Shown piece after piece: positions 12,170-24,255 of a stretch of 64,000 bases of DNA (its first letter is position 1; each line of letters opens with the position of its first letter). The stretch is from NCBI GenBank assembly GCA_034509925.1, contig CM067532.1, positions 2,052,642 to 2,116,641 of the forward strand. The letters are read 5' to 3'. Both the position numbers and the translations under genes were made by a program. The stretch is from Hirudinaria manillensis. Taxonomy: Eukaryota > Annelida > Clitellata > Hirudinida > Hirudinidae. Under the pieces are notes generated by a model that was not told the origin of the DNA, did not search any database, and saw only the letters and a list, made by a program, of their open reading frames with translations.

Positions 12170-13453
12170 GACATTTCACGAAAAAATTAAAAGAATATAT
12201 TAAACCAATGAATATAAAAATCTTTTCTACCAATGACCTACATAACAACATTTTTTGTTAATAAGGTTTACTTTTAAGATTAGCAAATATTAGCTTGGCA
12301 ACAAGCTCTGAATTCTTGATCCATTATCTACCTTAAAATATTTCGATGCTTTCTGAAATTTATTTGGGTTTCGCTTTTACTTTGATTTTATTTATTTATT
12401 AACTTTTAATGATTTTCAATAATTTTATTTTATTGATCGACTACCTTTGTGCTAGAAGATTACCTTTCAAGTAATATCCTCAGAACTTACAGCGGTACAA
12501 TGTTGCATCATACATTAGATCAAAGCCAATTTGAAACTCTACAAATCTTAAAGACGGTTTGGTTTCGATTCAATTTATTTCCATTAACTTTGAACTCGAC
12601 GAATATTTTAATTTATTAACAAAATGGCAAAACCATTCATATGCATTCATTAACAAATAACGCAGAAAGTCACACACATATATATTTGTCCTCTTTGGCA
12701 AACTATAAGCTACAAACTACTTAGAAAATAGAATAAAGTTGATCTAAAATAACTCAATTAGTATTTTAGATGAGCTGGAAAGTTACATTTCACATTAGTT
12801 GAATATGATCATAGCTAAAAAGGAAATTACTCTGAGATTTGATAAAATATCAGAAATTTGATAAAATATCAGAGAACAATTTGCTTAAAGTTAATTTTCA
12901 TATCTTTTTAAATAAAGAAATTATTCGGGAATTTTATTTAGTTGATACATTCAAATGAGAATAAACTCGTAAATTAACAACAACAAAAATCAAAATTAAA
13001 ACGTACAAAGCATATACTTGAAAAGTCATTGTTGGAGATTTTTAATTTTCCAAAAAGGTATTTAATTATTTTTCTGTTAAATGCTTTTATATGATTCAAA
13101 TTCAGAATTTAACTCTTCAGAAATGTTATTAAAATTCTTTTTTTGCAGGCATTCATAAGTTTAAAACAAAAATGGAAATTCTTTTAAAGCATAAACTTGA
13201 AAAGTAATTGTTGGAGATTTTAAATTTTCAAAAATGTTCTTTCTATTAAGTTTCTTTTGTAATGGAGTGCCTCAAGTTCTTAGGTTCATTTTATTTCATT
13301 TTTTTTAATATTTACATTTTTGGAGCCAAGATATTTGAATTTCCTCCTTGAATATTTATGCATTTAACAAAATATTGGCTAAACCTTAATTATTTTTGGG
13401 CAATGACACTTTAAATAAAATTCATAAAATTATAAAACAAAAGGGAATGTAAT
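12170..13453. repeat. Duplicated spacer block, copy 2
   Basis: Homologous to 9300-10311 and 15990-17186. Landmarks: GCATCATACATTAGATCAAA near 12504 and GAACTTTGAACTCGACGAAT near 12588. It carries short insertions relative to copy 1. No coding potential is seen. Confidence 0.7.
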
Positions 13454-14747
13454 CTACATGCTAATCTCACACAGAACACTTATAACTTCTGAACATCGGT
13501 AATCATCCAAACCTATATAGTAAATCATTTGAACACAAAATAAAGAACCCATAAAAGAACTTGGTTCACCCACACACCACGGTGATGAGTTGCTAAATGG
13601 TCGAGTAACATTTGTGAAAGGATTCCATTGAAACCGATGGAATCCATTGGTGTCAATACTGATGCCCGCTGTCCAAGTTTGGTAGATGGGGGGATTACTT
13701 CCTTCAGGAAATCAATCGAATGTATCCAATTTAGTCCATTACTTAAGAAATAAATCACAATGAAAATAGTTGTTGGAAAATCTAATCAATATGAAGAATA
13801 AACCTTACTAATTGTCTCTACGTACGAAAAGATTAATGCTTTATCAAAACTGTTCTCGATGATGATAGGATGGGATCTTGGATGCAAGTTATTGCACTGA
13901 ATTCTGGCATCAAACCAATTCCAGTAACCCATAAGTAATTGTACGCACTTGTTTCCCTCAATCAAATATTGAAATCCAGTTGGACAATCTGTTAAGATAT
14001 TTGAGATGCAATTAGCAAACCTTTATACTTAATACATTGTTTCTTTAATTTCACACTGGGTATATATTTCGCAAAATAAAATAATTATGGTTTAAAAGAA
14101 TATAATATACCCAATATACTATGTCATATGAAATATCGATCTAACAAAGGAATTAAATCAAAGTGCAGGAATAACGTCCCTCCTAATCTAAGTTCCTTAG
14201 CAACCAATGCTGCCTTCAAAATTTTAAACAACATGTCTATTAATTAACATTAAAACTTCTTATTATTTTTTCCCATTATAAAGTGGGTGTATTAAGAATA
14301 TAATTAAGACTTATTTTTAATCCATAGAGTTTACGAAAACCAGTAATTTAGAATGGCTTTTGCTTCACAACTTTAGTGACATCTTTATAAAGAATTTATT
14401 AAATATTTGTGTCCAAACTAACCTGGGTACAACTGATAACCAATGCAATCTTCTTTCACAACTTCTGCAAAATCATATCGAATGACATCCTTGTAAAATG
14501 AACAGAGACTTTTGAATCTTTCAAACTTGAAACTTGAGCAACTGCTTTGAAGACCGATTTGACAAAATATTAAACATTCAATTGAAGATCTAGATGATTT
14601 TTCAAAAGTTGGAGTAATATTTTTGCATAATTTAATGGATGAATTTGTTTTCCTTTGAATGCGAAATGTTATTTCTCTTGATGGTTGACACAAGATTGGT
14701 ATAATGCAAAAGATTAGCGAATAGCACAACAGGTGGAAGTAATTCAT
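13454..14747 (-). CDS. Secreted PAN-C-type lectin with remodelled exon 3 acceptor and two cysteines lost
   Basis: Exons: 14747-14423, 13988-13809 and 13701-13454; 251 codons. Signal peptide MNYFHLLCYSLIFCIIPILC, PAN domain as in the neighbours. Exon 2 is almost identical to that of the gene at 17187 in its first 50 codons, and intron 1 sequence is shared as well. In exon 3 the normal acceptor and the NPRIC segment have been deleted. The only acceptor that keeps the frame is CCTGAAG|GA, giving RSNPPIYQTWTAGIS. The EPN motif reads EPS, and the tail is RCSEVISVLCEISM, so the cysteine normally in ALC is also missing. The frame remains open to TAG. The acceptor is pyrimidine-poor at its end (AAG), so splicing may be weak. 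Likely functional or recently decaying. Confidence 0.75.
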
Positions 14748-14840
14748 TTCCTTAGAGATGTTTGTTCGACTAAAAATATTACTTCAACGTCTCTTAATTT
14801 AGATACTGTCAAAGCGGCAACGAATTTTTCGTCGCACCGC

Positions 14841-14849
14841 CTTTTTATA
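14841..14849 (-). promoter_or_regulatory. TATA box with adjacent E-box, lectin gene at 13454-14747
   Basis: Minus strand CACCTGATATATAAAAAG, about 95 bp upstream of the ATG. Identical to the neighbouring promoters apart from one extra A. Confidence 0.7.
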
Positions 14850-15989
14850 TATCAGGTGTAGGCCAATTCTTCGGATCATGAGTGTAAATATTATGATTTT
14901 ACTTAATAAATTAGAATTTTTTTTAATTTAGAAATGGCAATTAAAATTATGCGGTGTAAACTGTTGATTTTAAAATTGATTCTCCATCCACAGTTCGATT
15001 TTGTTTTATTTGCCAGCTTTCGAAAGATTTGATTATGTATAATGTTCGACTTCTTGGATATTTTCATGCTTTATTTTGTTCTCAGTTCTAAATGACCGCA
15101 CGTTTCTGTTTTTTTTATCTGTTAATAATCAGTTAATAATTGATAACCTTAACATTTGTTAGGATTATATTTGTTAATTTTTCTTTATTAAGTACATTTC
15201 TTATAAATCACCGGAATCCTTTCATACCCCGAGTGTCACGGAAATGTCTAGATTAGACCACTAATCATATCAAAAATACTTTTAAATACTCATTATGGAA
15301 TAGAATCACAAAGCCTTGGAAATTCCTAAATATCGAAATTGTAAATGCAGATACCGCTTTATGCTTTACTACATACTTTTGCAATAGATTAATCTGATAT
15401 CAATAATTTTTTAGCTCATATCCGATTGACCTTGTTGTTGTTTTGATTAGCACAATGAACAGATTCGTGTTAGTGGTTCAAATGACTTTCAGTCTGTTTC
15501 CAGAAATAATTAAATAGTTTTCGTTTTTGAAATATTTTGAAAGATTCTTTTGTTAAACAATTAAATTTAAAATGCGTAAGATATCAAATGCAAAATAAAA
15601 TTAAATAAAACTTTTTCATTTAATAAAATATCAAATTAAGTAAAAATGTATTAATCTTTCAAGGAAGTTTCAATCTTCATTGTTCAGGTTGTATTAACTT
15701 ACTTTGTGGCAACCAACAGCCACTATGTCTCAATGGATAATTAATGATCAAAGAAGTGCTAACAACAATGCAAAGTAATTATTTAGCTACTGAACTTGGA
15801 CATCTTTATGAAAAAGGTAATTAATGACATAATCGATGCGTTTTTTTTTGGCAGCCGTAAACCTCTCCCAATCCTCTCCTGTGTAGTTTATTTCAATGTA
15901 AAGAGCAGAAACACAATGGCGCTCAGTCGAGATAATGAAAAGTAATCTCGTGTTTTCATTTCTTAAACAGTTGTATTAAAATATTGCCA
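14850..15989. other. Intergenic DNA with no recognisable gene
   Basis: AT-rich, no open frame of note. Only short fragments can be matched to other spacers. Confidence 0.4.
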
Positions 15990-17186
15990 TCGGAAAAGTT
16001 GATTACGAGTTTGACGTTTTATGAAAATATTAAAGGGATATATTAAGCCAATGACTACACATATTCTTTGTCAATGACTTACACATCCAGATTATTGAGA
16101 TTTTTGTCCAAACAAAGTTTTACTTTTAAATCGGAAAAGTTGGTAGCAAAATCTGACTTATTGATCCAGCATCTACCTTAAAATACTGGAATTGTCTCTG
16201 AAATTAATTTGGACTTTGCTTTTATTTTGCTATTATTTATTTATTAATGATTTTCAATAATTTTATTCAGTTGATCGAGTACCTTTGCGGCAAAAGGAAA
16301 AACCTTTTACTTGTCACATCTTCAGAGTTTACAGAGGTTCAGGATCGCATCATAAATTAAATCAAAACCAATTAAAAATTCTGCAAAATCGTAATAACAG
16401 TGTGGTTTTGCATTCAATTTATCTCAATTTATCTCCATTAGTAGCTCAAAGATAATCTTGATGAACTTTGAACTCGACGAATATTTTAATTTATTAACAA
16501 AATCGCAAAACCATTTATAAGCATCTATAAGCAAACTAAGTCAAATATATATAGGTATATATATATAAAGGTATTCCATATATATATATATATATATATA
16601 TGATGTCCTCGATGACAAACTATAAGCTATTGAGAATTACTCAGAAAATATGAAGTAGATATAAAACAACTCAATTGTTATTTTAAATGAGCTGGAAAGT
16701 TACATTTGCACGTCACATTAGTGGAATATGATCATAATTGAACAGGAAATTGCAATTTATCTGATTTTTCATAAAATAACAGAAAACAATTTTCTTAAAG
16801 TTAATTTTCTTATCTTTCCAAATTGATAAATTAACCGTTCAGGAATTTTATTTAGTTGTTAAATTTAAATTTAAGAAACTAATAAATTAAAATAAAATAA
16901 ATTTTAAAAAAATCAAAATTCGTATAAAGCATATACATTGAAAAGTCATTGTTGATTTTTATCTTACAAAAAATGTTCTTAATATTCTTTCCATTAAGTG
17001 CTTTTTGCAATGGAGTTCGTAGGTTGGCTTTATTTAACTTTTTTCAATGTTCATATTTTTGGATCTATGATGATTGAATTTCCTCCTTAAACATTTATGC
17101 ATTTAATAGAATATTGGCTAAATCTTAATCATATTCCGGCAAAACGGCTCTAAATAAACATTTTTTAAAACATAAGAGAATGTAAG
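15990..17186. repeat. Duplicated spacer block, copy 3
   Basis: Homologous to 9300-10311 and 12170-13453, and closer to copy 1: both carry GATAATCTTGATGAACTTTG (near 16450), which copy 2 has lost. It includes a (TA)n tract at about 16548-16602. Confidence 0.7.
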
Positions 17187-18509
17187 CTACATGCTAATTT
17201 CACAAAGAACACATAAAGCACTCGAGCATGTGTAATCATCCAAACCTCTATCATAAATCATTTGAACACAAAATGGAGAACCAATTCGAGAATTTGGTTC
17301 ACCAATATCCCACGGTGATGACTTGCTAAATGGTCGAATAACATCTGTAAAGGGATTCCATTGAAACTGGCGCACTCCATTGGTGTCATTGCTAATGCCC
17401 GCTGTCCAAGTTTCGTAGAGGGGAGGAAAAATTCTTGCTGCTTGGCATATGCGAGGATCTAGAAATCAATCGCAAGTTGGTGATCGTATGGGCCTCTACT
17501 TCACTAAATGCCTCCAATTATTTGCATTAAATAAGAAATTAATTCAAAAAAGCAGTTGTTTGGAAATCTAAACAAAGAAAAATGAATAAACCTTACTATT
17601 TGCCAAAACGTACGAGACGATTAATGCTTTATCAAAACTGTTCTCGATGATGATAGGATGGGATCTTGGATGCAAGTTATTGCACTGAATTCTGGCATCA
17701 AACCAATTCCAGTAACCCATAAGTAATTGTACGCACTTGTTTCCCTCAATCAAATATTGAAATCCAGTTGGACAATCTGTTAAGATATTTGAGATGCAAT
17801 TAGCAAACCTTTGTATTAAAACATTGTTTCTTTAATTTCACACTGGGTATATATTTCGCAAAATAAAATAATTATGGTTTAAAAGAATATAATATACCCA
17901 ATATACTATGTCATATGAAATATCGCTGTAGCAAAGGAATCAAATCAAAGTGCAGGAATAACGCCACTCCTAATCTAAGTTCCTTAGCAACCACGTTACC
18001 TTCTCGTTTTTAGACAATGCATCTATTGATTACAACTTCCAATAATTTTTTTTCTAATATTCTGGTTGAATTAAGATTTCTTTTTAATCCAGAGAGTTTA
18101 AGAAAACCACTCATTGCAAAGGGGCTTTTACTTCAAAACTTTGATAACATCTTGATTAAAAGTGAACTAAATATTTATTTTCAATATAACCTGGGTACAA
18201 CTGATATCCAATACAATCTTCTTTGACAACTTCTGCAAAATCATAGCGAATGACATCCTTGTAAAATGAACAGAGACTTTTGAATCTTTCATACTTGAAA
18301 CTCATGCAACTGCTTTGAAGGCCGATTTGACAAAATTTTAAACATTCAATTGAAGATCTGGATGATTTTTCAAAAGTGGGAGTACTAATTTTGCATAATT
18401 TAATGGATGAATTTGGTTTCTTTTGAATGCGAAATGTTATTTCTCTTGATATCTGACACAAGATCGTGTTAAAGATTAGCGCATAGTACAATAAGTTGAA
18501 GTAATTCAT
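17187..18509 (-). CDS. Secreted PAN-C-type lectin, three exons
   Basis: Exons: 18509-18191, 17776-17597 and 17458-17187; 257 codons. Signal peptide MNYFNLLYYALIFNTILC. The PAN domain is close to the gene at 10312 (SSCMSFKYERFKSLCSFY). Exon 2: DCPTGFQYLIEGNKCVQL, GYWNWFDARIQCNNLHPRS. Exon 3: NPRIC, TWTAGIS, FQWNPFTDVIRPFSKSSPW, GEPNSR, FCVQM and LDDYTC...LCVLCEISM. Exon 3 is nearly identical to that of the gene at 10312, while exon 2 and intron 1 are nearly identical to those of the gene at 13454. This mosaic suggests gene conversion or unequal crossing-over. Both introns are GT-AG with GTTATA-like and GTAAGG donors. EPN is intact, WND is LDD. Confidence 0.87.
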
Positions 18510-18603
18510 TTTCTTAGAGATGTTTGTCCGACTAAAAATATTACTTCAATGTCTCTTAATTTAGAAACTGTCGAAGCGGCAACAAATTTTTTGCTGCACC
18601 GTC

Positions 18604-18611
18604 CTTTTATA
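18604..18611 (-). promoter_or_regulatory. TATA box with adjacent E-box, lectin gene at 17187-18509
   Basis: Minus strand CACCTGATATATAAAAGG, about 95 bp upstream of the ATG and identical to the promoter of the gene at 10312. Confidence 0.7.
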
Positions 18612-19229
18612 TATCAGGTGTAAGCCAATACTTCTTCTGATAATTTTCGATAATTAAGTAAAAGTTTGTTTGTTTTTTTTTTAATTTAGAAGTTACTTTT
18701 GAAGTGGCATGTAATATTATGCAAAATAAACTATTGGTGTTAAAATTGATTCTCCATTCCTACCCTTTTGTTCTCAAGTATTCCAAGATTTATTTGTGAA
18801 TTATGGTTAAAGTTTGATTTCTATAATATTATTATTTATAATATTTAATTATAATATTATCATTAATAATAATATATTATTTATAATATTATGCCTTTTC
18901 AGATTTAAATGACCACATATTTATGTTTTACTTTTTGTTAATAGACAGAGTATTATTGGTACCCATAATTTCTACTATGATTTTTATTAATTTTAGTGTT
19001 TAATAAAATTAAGTAATTAATTAAGTTCTTAACAAACCTTTCACATGCCATAACCCAGTAATTCCAACATTAAAAGCACCAAAATGTTCATAATTAAATA
19101 GTGATTTCTTTTTTTCAATTTGTTTAAATTTATTTTATGTTTGATATCTACCTCATTCTTAATTAATAAAATTCAATTCTTTCAATGAAGCTTCAATGTT
19201 ATTTTGTGCAAGTTGCCCGAGAAACTTCG

Positions 19230-19372
19230 TTAATGGCTCAGTCATTATGTCTCGTATTCGAAACCCAGCTCGCACCGTCATAAGCGTCTTCGGACAGGAA
19301 ATCTATGTAAATGGAAAAGCGCTTCTGATGTTATGCAAATGGCGCTATATGAACCGAACTACAGCAATCCAT
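19230..19372 (+). mobile_element. tRNA-derived SINE-like remnant
   Basis: From about 19234 the sequence reads TGGCTCAGTCATTA (like pol III box A), then GTCTCGTATTCGAAACCCAG (like box B, GTTCGAAACCC). After that comes a body with GCGTCTTCGGACAGGAAA and GGCGCTATATGAACC near the end. The last two parts resemble the central and tail segments of V/Deu-type SINEs (CCTTGGGCAAG; GCGCTATATAAAT). The A-to-B spacing is short, so it looks deleted. The AUG frame across it (19196-19399) is not a gene. Family assignment rests on memory of consensus motifs and is uncertain. Confidence 0.5.
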
Positions 19373-19508
19373 CAAAGCTATCAACGATTGATGAAATAAA
19401 ATTCATGACTGTAACTTTTCGAATATTTTAAAGGGCATCGGCCAAGATTTAAACAGTAATAAAGTTTGTAATCAGGAGTATTTTACATCTAATTAATTTA
19501 TAATTGCA

Positions 19509-21201
19509 CTACATGTTAATTTCACAGAGAGCACAAAGACGTTTATAACAATAGTAATCATCCAAGCCGCTTGGGTAAAACATCTGAACACAATACTGAG
19601 ACCCATCATTCGGAGCGTTAGGTTCAAGAGAGCTCCAAGGTACAGAGGCATTAAATCGTCTTGTAACACCTACAAATGGGTTCCATTGGAACTGACGGAC
19701 TTTGTTTATGTAGTAACTGATGCCCGCTGTCCATGCTTGGTAGAAAGGAAGATCACTTGCCATTAGACAAAGAGGTTGAACTGAAAATTTATTAATTAAT
19801 GACAACTTCTATAAAATCGTTTTTCATCCAGATTACCAATAAGGTAATTACGCAATAAGACATTGTGTTTTCGATCAATGCACAACTTTCAACATACAGA
19901 GATTAAATCATACGAAATGGTCACTTATTTTATAGCTTGACGTAAAATACAAAATTTGTTTATAATTCTCAAAGCAAATTCTAAACCAATCTTTTGTTGA
20001 AATAAATAAAATCAGATTTTGTCCTCACTACCGAGAGTATCGTTTTTACCTAGATCAAATTTACCTTAAAGTTCATTGGAATTAGAAATTAATTATTTAG
20101 AATTATTTAGATTATTTCATAAATTGAAATCAAAATTTACTTGTCATCTGAAAAGCGGATTATTGCTAATATATATATAATAAAATAAAAGCTAATAGCT
20201 CTCACATTGCATGCTCATGTAGAGGAAGGTCGCTTCTTTCTCAGGATTGCTGTCTAAGATGACAGAATGGGATTGAAGATGCAATTTATTGCATTGAGTC
20301 CTGGCTTCAGACCAATTCCATTTACCAACGTTTAGTTGTATGCACTTGTTGCCCTCAATGAGATATTGAAATCCACTTGGACAATCTGTTGAAATAGTTA
20401 TTATACATTTACGAAATACTTGTAAGTAGCAATTGTTTTTATTTATTTTTTTTTCTTATATCAAAGTATATATTTTCTAAAATTAAGTAACAATTAACCC
20501 ATTACGTGTAACAATAATATATAATTTATACAAAACTACAACGTAATTTAATAAATCAAATACTGCCTATAGAAACATTCTGAAAATCAATTTGCGGAGC
20601 TATAGGAATATTCCATTACCAGTCTATTTTCCTTAGCAACCAGGTTTGTCTTTTAAGCTTTTTTAAAGATAATTAATCTATTGACTTTCCATCTTTTACA
20701 ATTTTGTTTATGACCACTGAAGATGTAATTATGATGTCATATTGATCTAATAATTATGATGTCTTAATGATCTGATGGATTACAGGTACCACAAAATAAT
20801 TTGGGCGAATTTATATTATTTTGTATATTGACTACCATTTTAGCTACACCCTCTTGAGTATTTTATTGAAGCACAAACTAACCCGGGAAGAATTGATATC
20901 CAATGCAACTTTCATCGACAACTTCTGAGAAATCATAACGAATAACATCCTTATAATATGAACAGAGACCTCTTTCGAATTTGAAACTCTTGCAATTGCT
21001 TTGAAAAGCAACTTGACAGAACTTTAAGCATTCAATTGAAGATCTAGATAATCTTCCAAGAGTTGAAACACTGCTTTTGCATATTTTGTTGGAGGAATTT
21101 GTTCTTTTTTGAATGCGAAATGTTAATTCTCTTGATAGCTGACATTCGATTGGTACAATGCAAAAGAGTAGTGCATAACACAACATGTACAAATAGGTCA
21201 T
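19509..21201 (-). CDS. Secreted PAN-C-type lectin, three exons
   Basis: Exons: 21201-20883, 20385-20206 and 19780-19509; 257 codons. Signal peptide MTYLYMLCYALLFCIVPIEC, PAN domain with ICKSSV, IECLKFC, SNCKSFKFE, GLCSYY and ESCIGYQ. Exon 2: DCPSGFQYLIEGNKCIQL, GKWNWSEARTQCNKLHLQSH, ending FLYMSMQ at a GTGAGA donor that keeps the 180-nt length. Exon 3 starts after TTTTCAG: FQPLC, AWTAGIS, FQWNPFVGVTRRF, LEPNAP (EPN kept), YCVQM and LDDYYC...LCALCEINM. It is more diverged than the three genes to its left. The exon 2 part lies outside the longer open frames but has clean splice sites. Confidence 0.85.
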
Positions 21202-21298
21202 TTCTTCAGAGACGCTTGTCTGCTTAAAAGTATTTCTGCAACGAATAATTTCTCAATTTCTATACCGATAATCACACATTTTTTTTTTAAATTCCGTC

Positions 21299-21306
21299 CT
21301 TTTATA
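21299..21306 (-). promoter_or_regulatory. TATA box, lectin gene at 19509-21201
   Basis: Minus strand CATCTGACATATAAAAGG about 98 bp upstream of the ATG. The E-box is CATCTG instead of CACCTG. Confidence 0.6.
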
Positions 21307-24255
21307 TGTCAGATGGATTTTCATGGTCACCAGGAAAAAATATATAAATGATAGAGTTTTTGTACTTAGAATTAATTTAATAAAAGGGATCAACAGCGTA
21401 CACGTGACCCTTTCCATTATTTCGTCGTCATCATATTCATTGTAACGTCAAACTGATGTAGTTTGATTACAGACAATAAAGAATTGAAATGAATACTCAG
21501 ACCAAAAGAAAAATTTAAAATTATTGATTCTAAAAAAAAAAGTTAAGCTGCATATAAATTTTCGCAGTTTTACTTTGACAAAGATTTAATTTAGAAATCT
21601 ACGAATATAAATTTAAAAATATATACTTAGTAATTATTTTTTTCATGGCATAATCCTTACATTAATGTAAAGTAGGGGGAACAATTTCAATGAACGAACA
21701 TCATCCAAACCGAGGGATTGAATGCAGAAGGGATGTACTTAGAAAGCAATTATAATATTTAAAGGATAACATTTAAGAAGAATATTTAAAACTAAACTGT
21801 TTCTCTCGAGTTCTTATTTCGCCTCTTGAATAAGTATCTTGAAGGCACTATCCAGAAGTATCCAACAAAAAGATTAAATTGGGATTATAGAATAGAGTTT
21901 ATGTACGAATAATATAATGTGCAATAATGTTTTCTTTATTACACAATTATTGATCAAATTTGAAACATTAACTTTTTAGGAAGTTTTCTAAATAGTAATT
22001 CATACCCTTTCATCTTCAATGAAGGCTGTCATGCTTTTTAAAATTCTGTGGCAAAAATTATAGCGAATAGAATGATAATTTTCAGTTGTTCAGTTTTTGA
22101 GCAAGCTCACAACAACATTTTCTAGTCCAAGTGACATGCAATTATTAAATATCTTTATTAATAAATAAAAAATATTTCGTGCATCATTCAAGCGGAACAT
22201 AAAAGCAAGTCAATGATGCATCGCTTTTGTTGTTAGTGACGGCATATTATGCGATCACGATTAAAACTTCTTTAACCGAAGAGTGCAGATGAGTGCGAAG
22301 GGAATAATAGATAGATTGAGAATGAGTTCGGAATACCATTGTCGAAAAAGGAGTATTGAGCTCTGGTATGAGTTGGAGATGATAACCCACGTACAACTTA
22401 ATATCATGGAGACCTTATTCCATGTTCCACTCTTCGACTGTAAGTCAAATGTTGCTTGCGGATCTGTATTTTCTATTGGAATGCACAAAGTATTGAAACC
22501 GGATTAGATGAGAAATTTTTAGGAAATAAATAATAGTGCGACAATAAGCAGCTCTTACAGGCTTGAAACGCTAATTATAACTTTGATATTTTATGGATTG
22601 GTAAACAAAAGTAAAGAAAAAATAAGTAAAGATATACCTCGTCGATGAGCTTGACTAGATTTTTCTTTTTTGAGCATTGCAAGATTTCTTCATGATGCGT
22701 TTGCATAGAAAGACTTCTAAGGTCTATCAACCATCTTTAAATAAATTGTATTCTTCCTCAAATTAAAATAACCATATTTTAGCGATCAACGGTTTTTTAT
22801 GGTTTCTTTTAATTCAATTATCGAATCAATTAGGTATCTTAACAATCGAGAGAGGGGCCTTTCCTATATTATATGCCACTTCTCCAGAATTACAGAAGCA
22901 CTGAATTGCACCACATATTACGATTATAATTACCAGATTTTTAAAGCGTCAAATCGCTGACACATCATCTTTATCCCAAAATTTCTCTTTCAATTTTTCA
23001 AAAATAATTTGTTATTGCGAGTAGTTCAAATATTTTAAACAAGTCTTTCAACACATCGTGGTTAACAATCACTGATATTTTTTTGGCAACATTTTTCCAT
23101 ACCTTCCAAATAACAATAGCTATATTTCTAGATGCGCAAGAGGCGTCAAGACAATTGAGAATGGAGTGGTCTTCGTGGTCTGACCAATAAATGCCGCTAA
23201 TAAAATTATGAGAGGTTTGAAACCATTATTACAGGTATTTTACTAATATTGAGATGCAGATTGGCCGAACAGTTTGCAATCACAAAGTGAAGAAAAAGTA
23301 TGGGGTTTTATTGCTTGAGTTCTTAACTTTTTGCACCTCTAAACCAAAGAATGCCCCTCGGAAAAAGAATGAAAAATACTTTAAAATATTGGAAAAGTAA
23401 CACTAAATCCAATAAATAATTAAGTCACAGAACTGATGTATAGATGGATAGAGGGATTTGCGTTAACTTCGAAATAATTGCATATTTTATGTGCTTACCT
23501 TGGCAACCAAAGAATAAACTCAATGATTTCCGCACTCTCAAATATTTTTTTGACAAAAACTTGGAATAAAATGCCAAAATCTTGGATTCGTCAACAAAGA
23601 AAGAAAAAAAAATTGTCTTCACCGAAACAAAATCAGAAATTTTTAGCAATTAATTCATGGGCGATTTATTTGAGGTTTAATGTGACAGAAATTAAAATTG
23701 AATTTAGATTTATGATCTAGATCTTTCGAATAACATTTCACAAGATGGAGTATTCTTTTGGCACATTTGTTTATTAAGCGGGTAACTTAAGTAAGTTTTC
23801 ATTATAAAAGAATGTGTATATCTGAAACATCTGTAAAGCAGACCAATAGAACAATTCTCATAAATCGTATTGATAAAACAATGCACTCAAAAAGTAAATA
23901 TTGACGTTTAAACAATCATCTGAATATTTATTGTCTTTGCCTTTTAAGAATCTTTTGATGCATGATTTGATCCGAATAACAAGTTTACATTCTGAACAGT
24001 AAATTAATTACAATTTTTAATGGACAATTCGTTGAATTTTCAAAGTGCCATCCTTTCGCCGACTTCTGGCTCGTAATCCCATTTTGGGAATTCAAGAAGA
24101 ATCATGAAAAGATGTACTTCTGAGAAAGTCGGCCTTACTAAGCCAGTTCATCCTTAATAGTGGTGCATTAATCAAACAACGAAGTGCATAATTCATGATT
24201 TAAACCTTCCTTTGTTATCGCATTTGTTTCTAGAGATGAATAATGCATAAAAGTT
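21307..24255. other. Long spacer with a decayed spacer-block copy
   Basis: No clear gene in almost 3 kb. At about 22868-22925 the sequence CCACTTCTCCAGAATTACAG and the following bases resemble the landmark in the other spacer blocks (CACATCTTCAGAATTTACGG), so this is probably the 3' flank of the lectin gene at 24256. A minus-strand frame at 22488-22261 has GTWNKVSMILSC, which faintly recalls GYWNWFDARIQC of exon 2, but nothing else supports it. Confidence 0.4.

Noticed and set aside
13525..13758. Minus-strand frame of 77 codons starting MIYFLSNGLNW
   Set aside because: Off-frame reading across exon 3 of the lectin gene at 13454; the in-frame reading gives TWTAGIS and VLCEISM.
19196..19399. 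Small plus-strand ORF with cysteines (MLFCASCPRN)
   Set aside because: It covers the SINE-like block; a related stretch in the 35.4-kb fragment shows it is repeat sequence and not a conserved protein.
22261..22488. Possible relic of a lectin exon 2 (GTWNKVSMILSC)
   Set aside because: Only four matching positions with GYWNWFDARIQC, wrong spacing to the other motifs and no splice sites.
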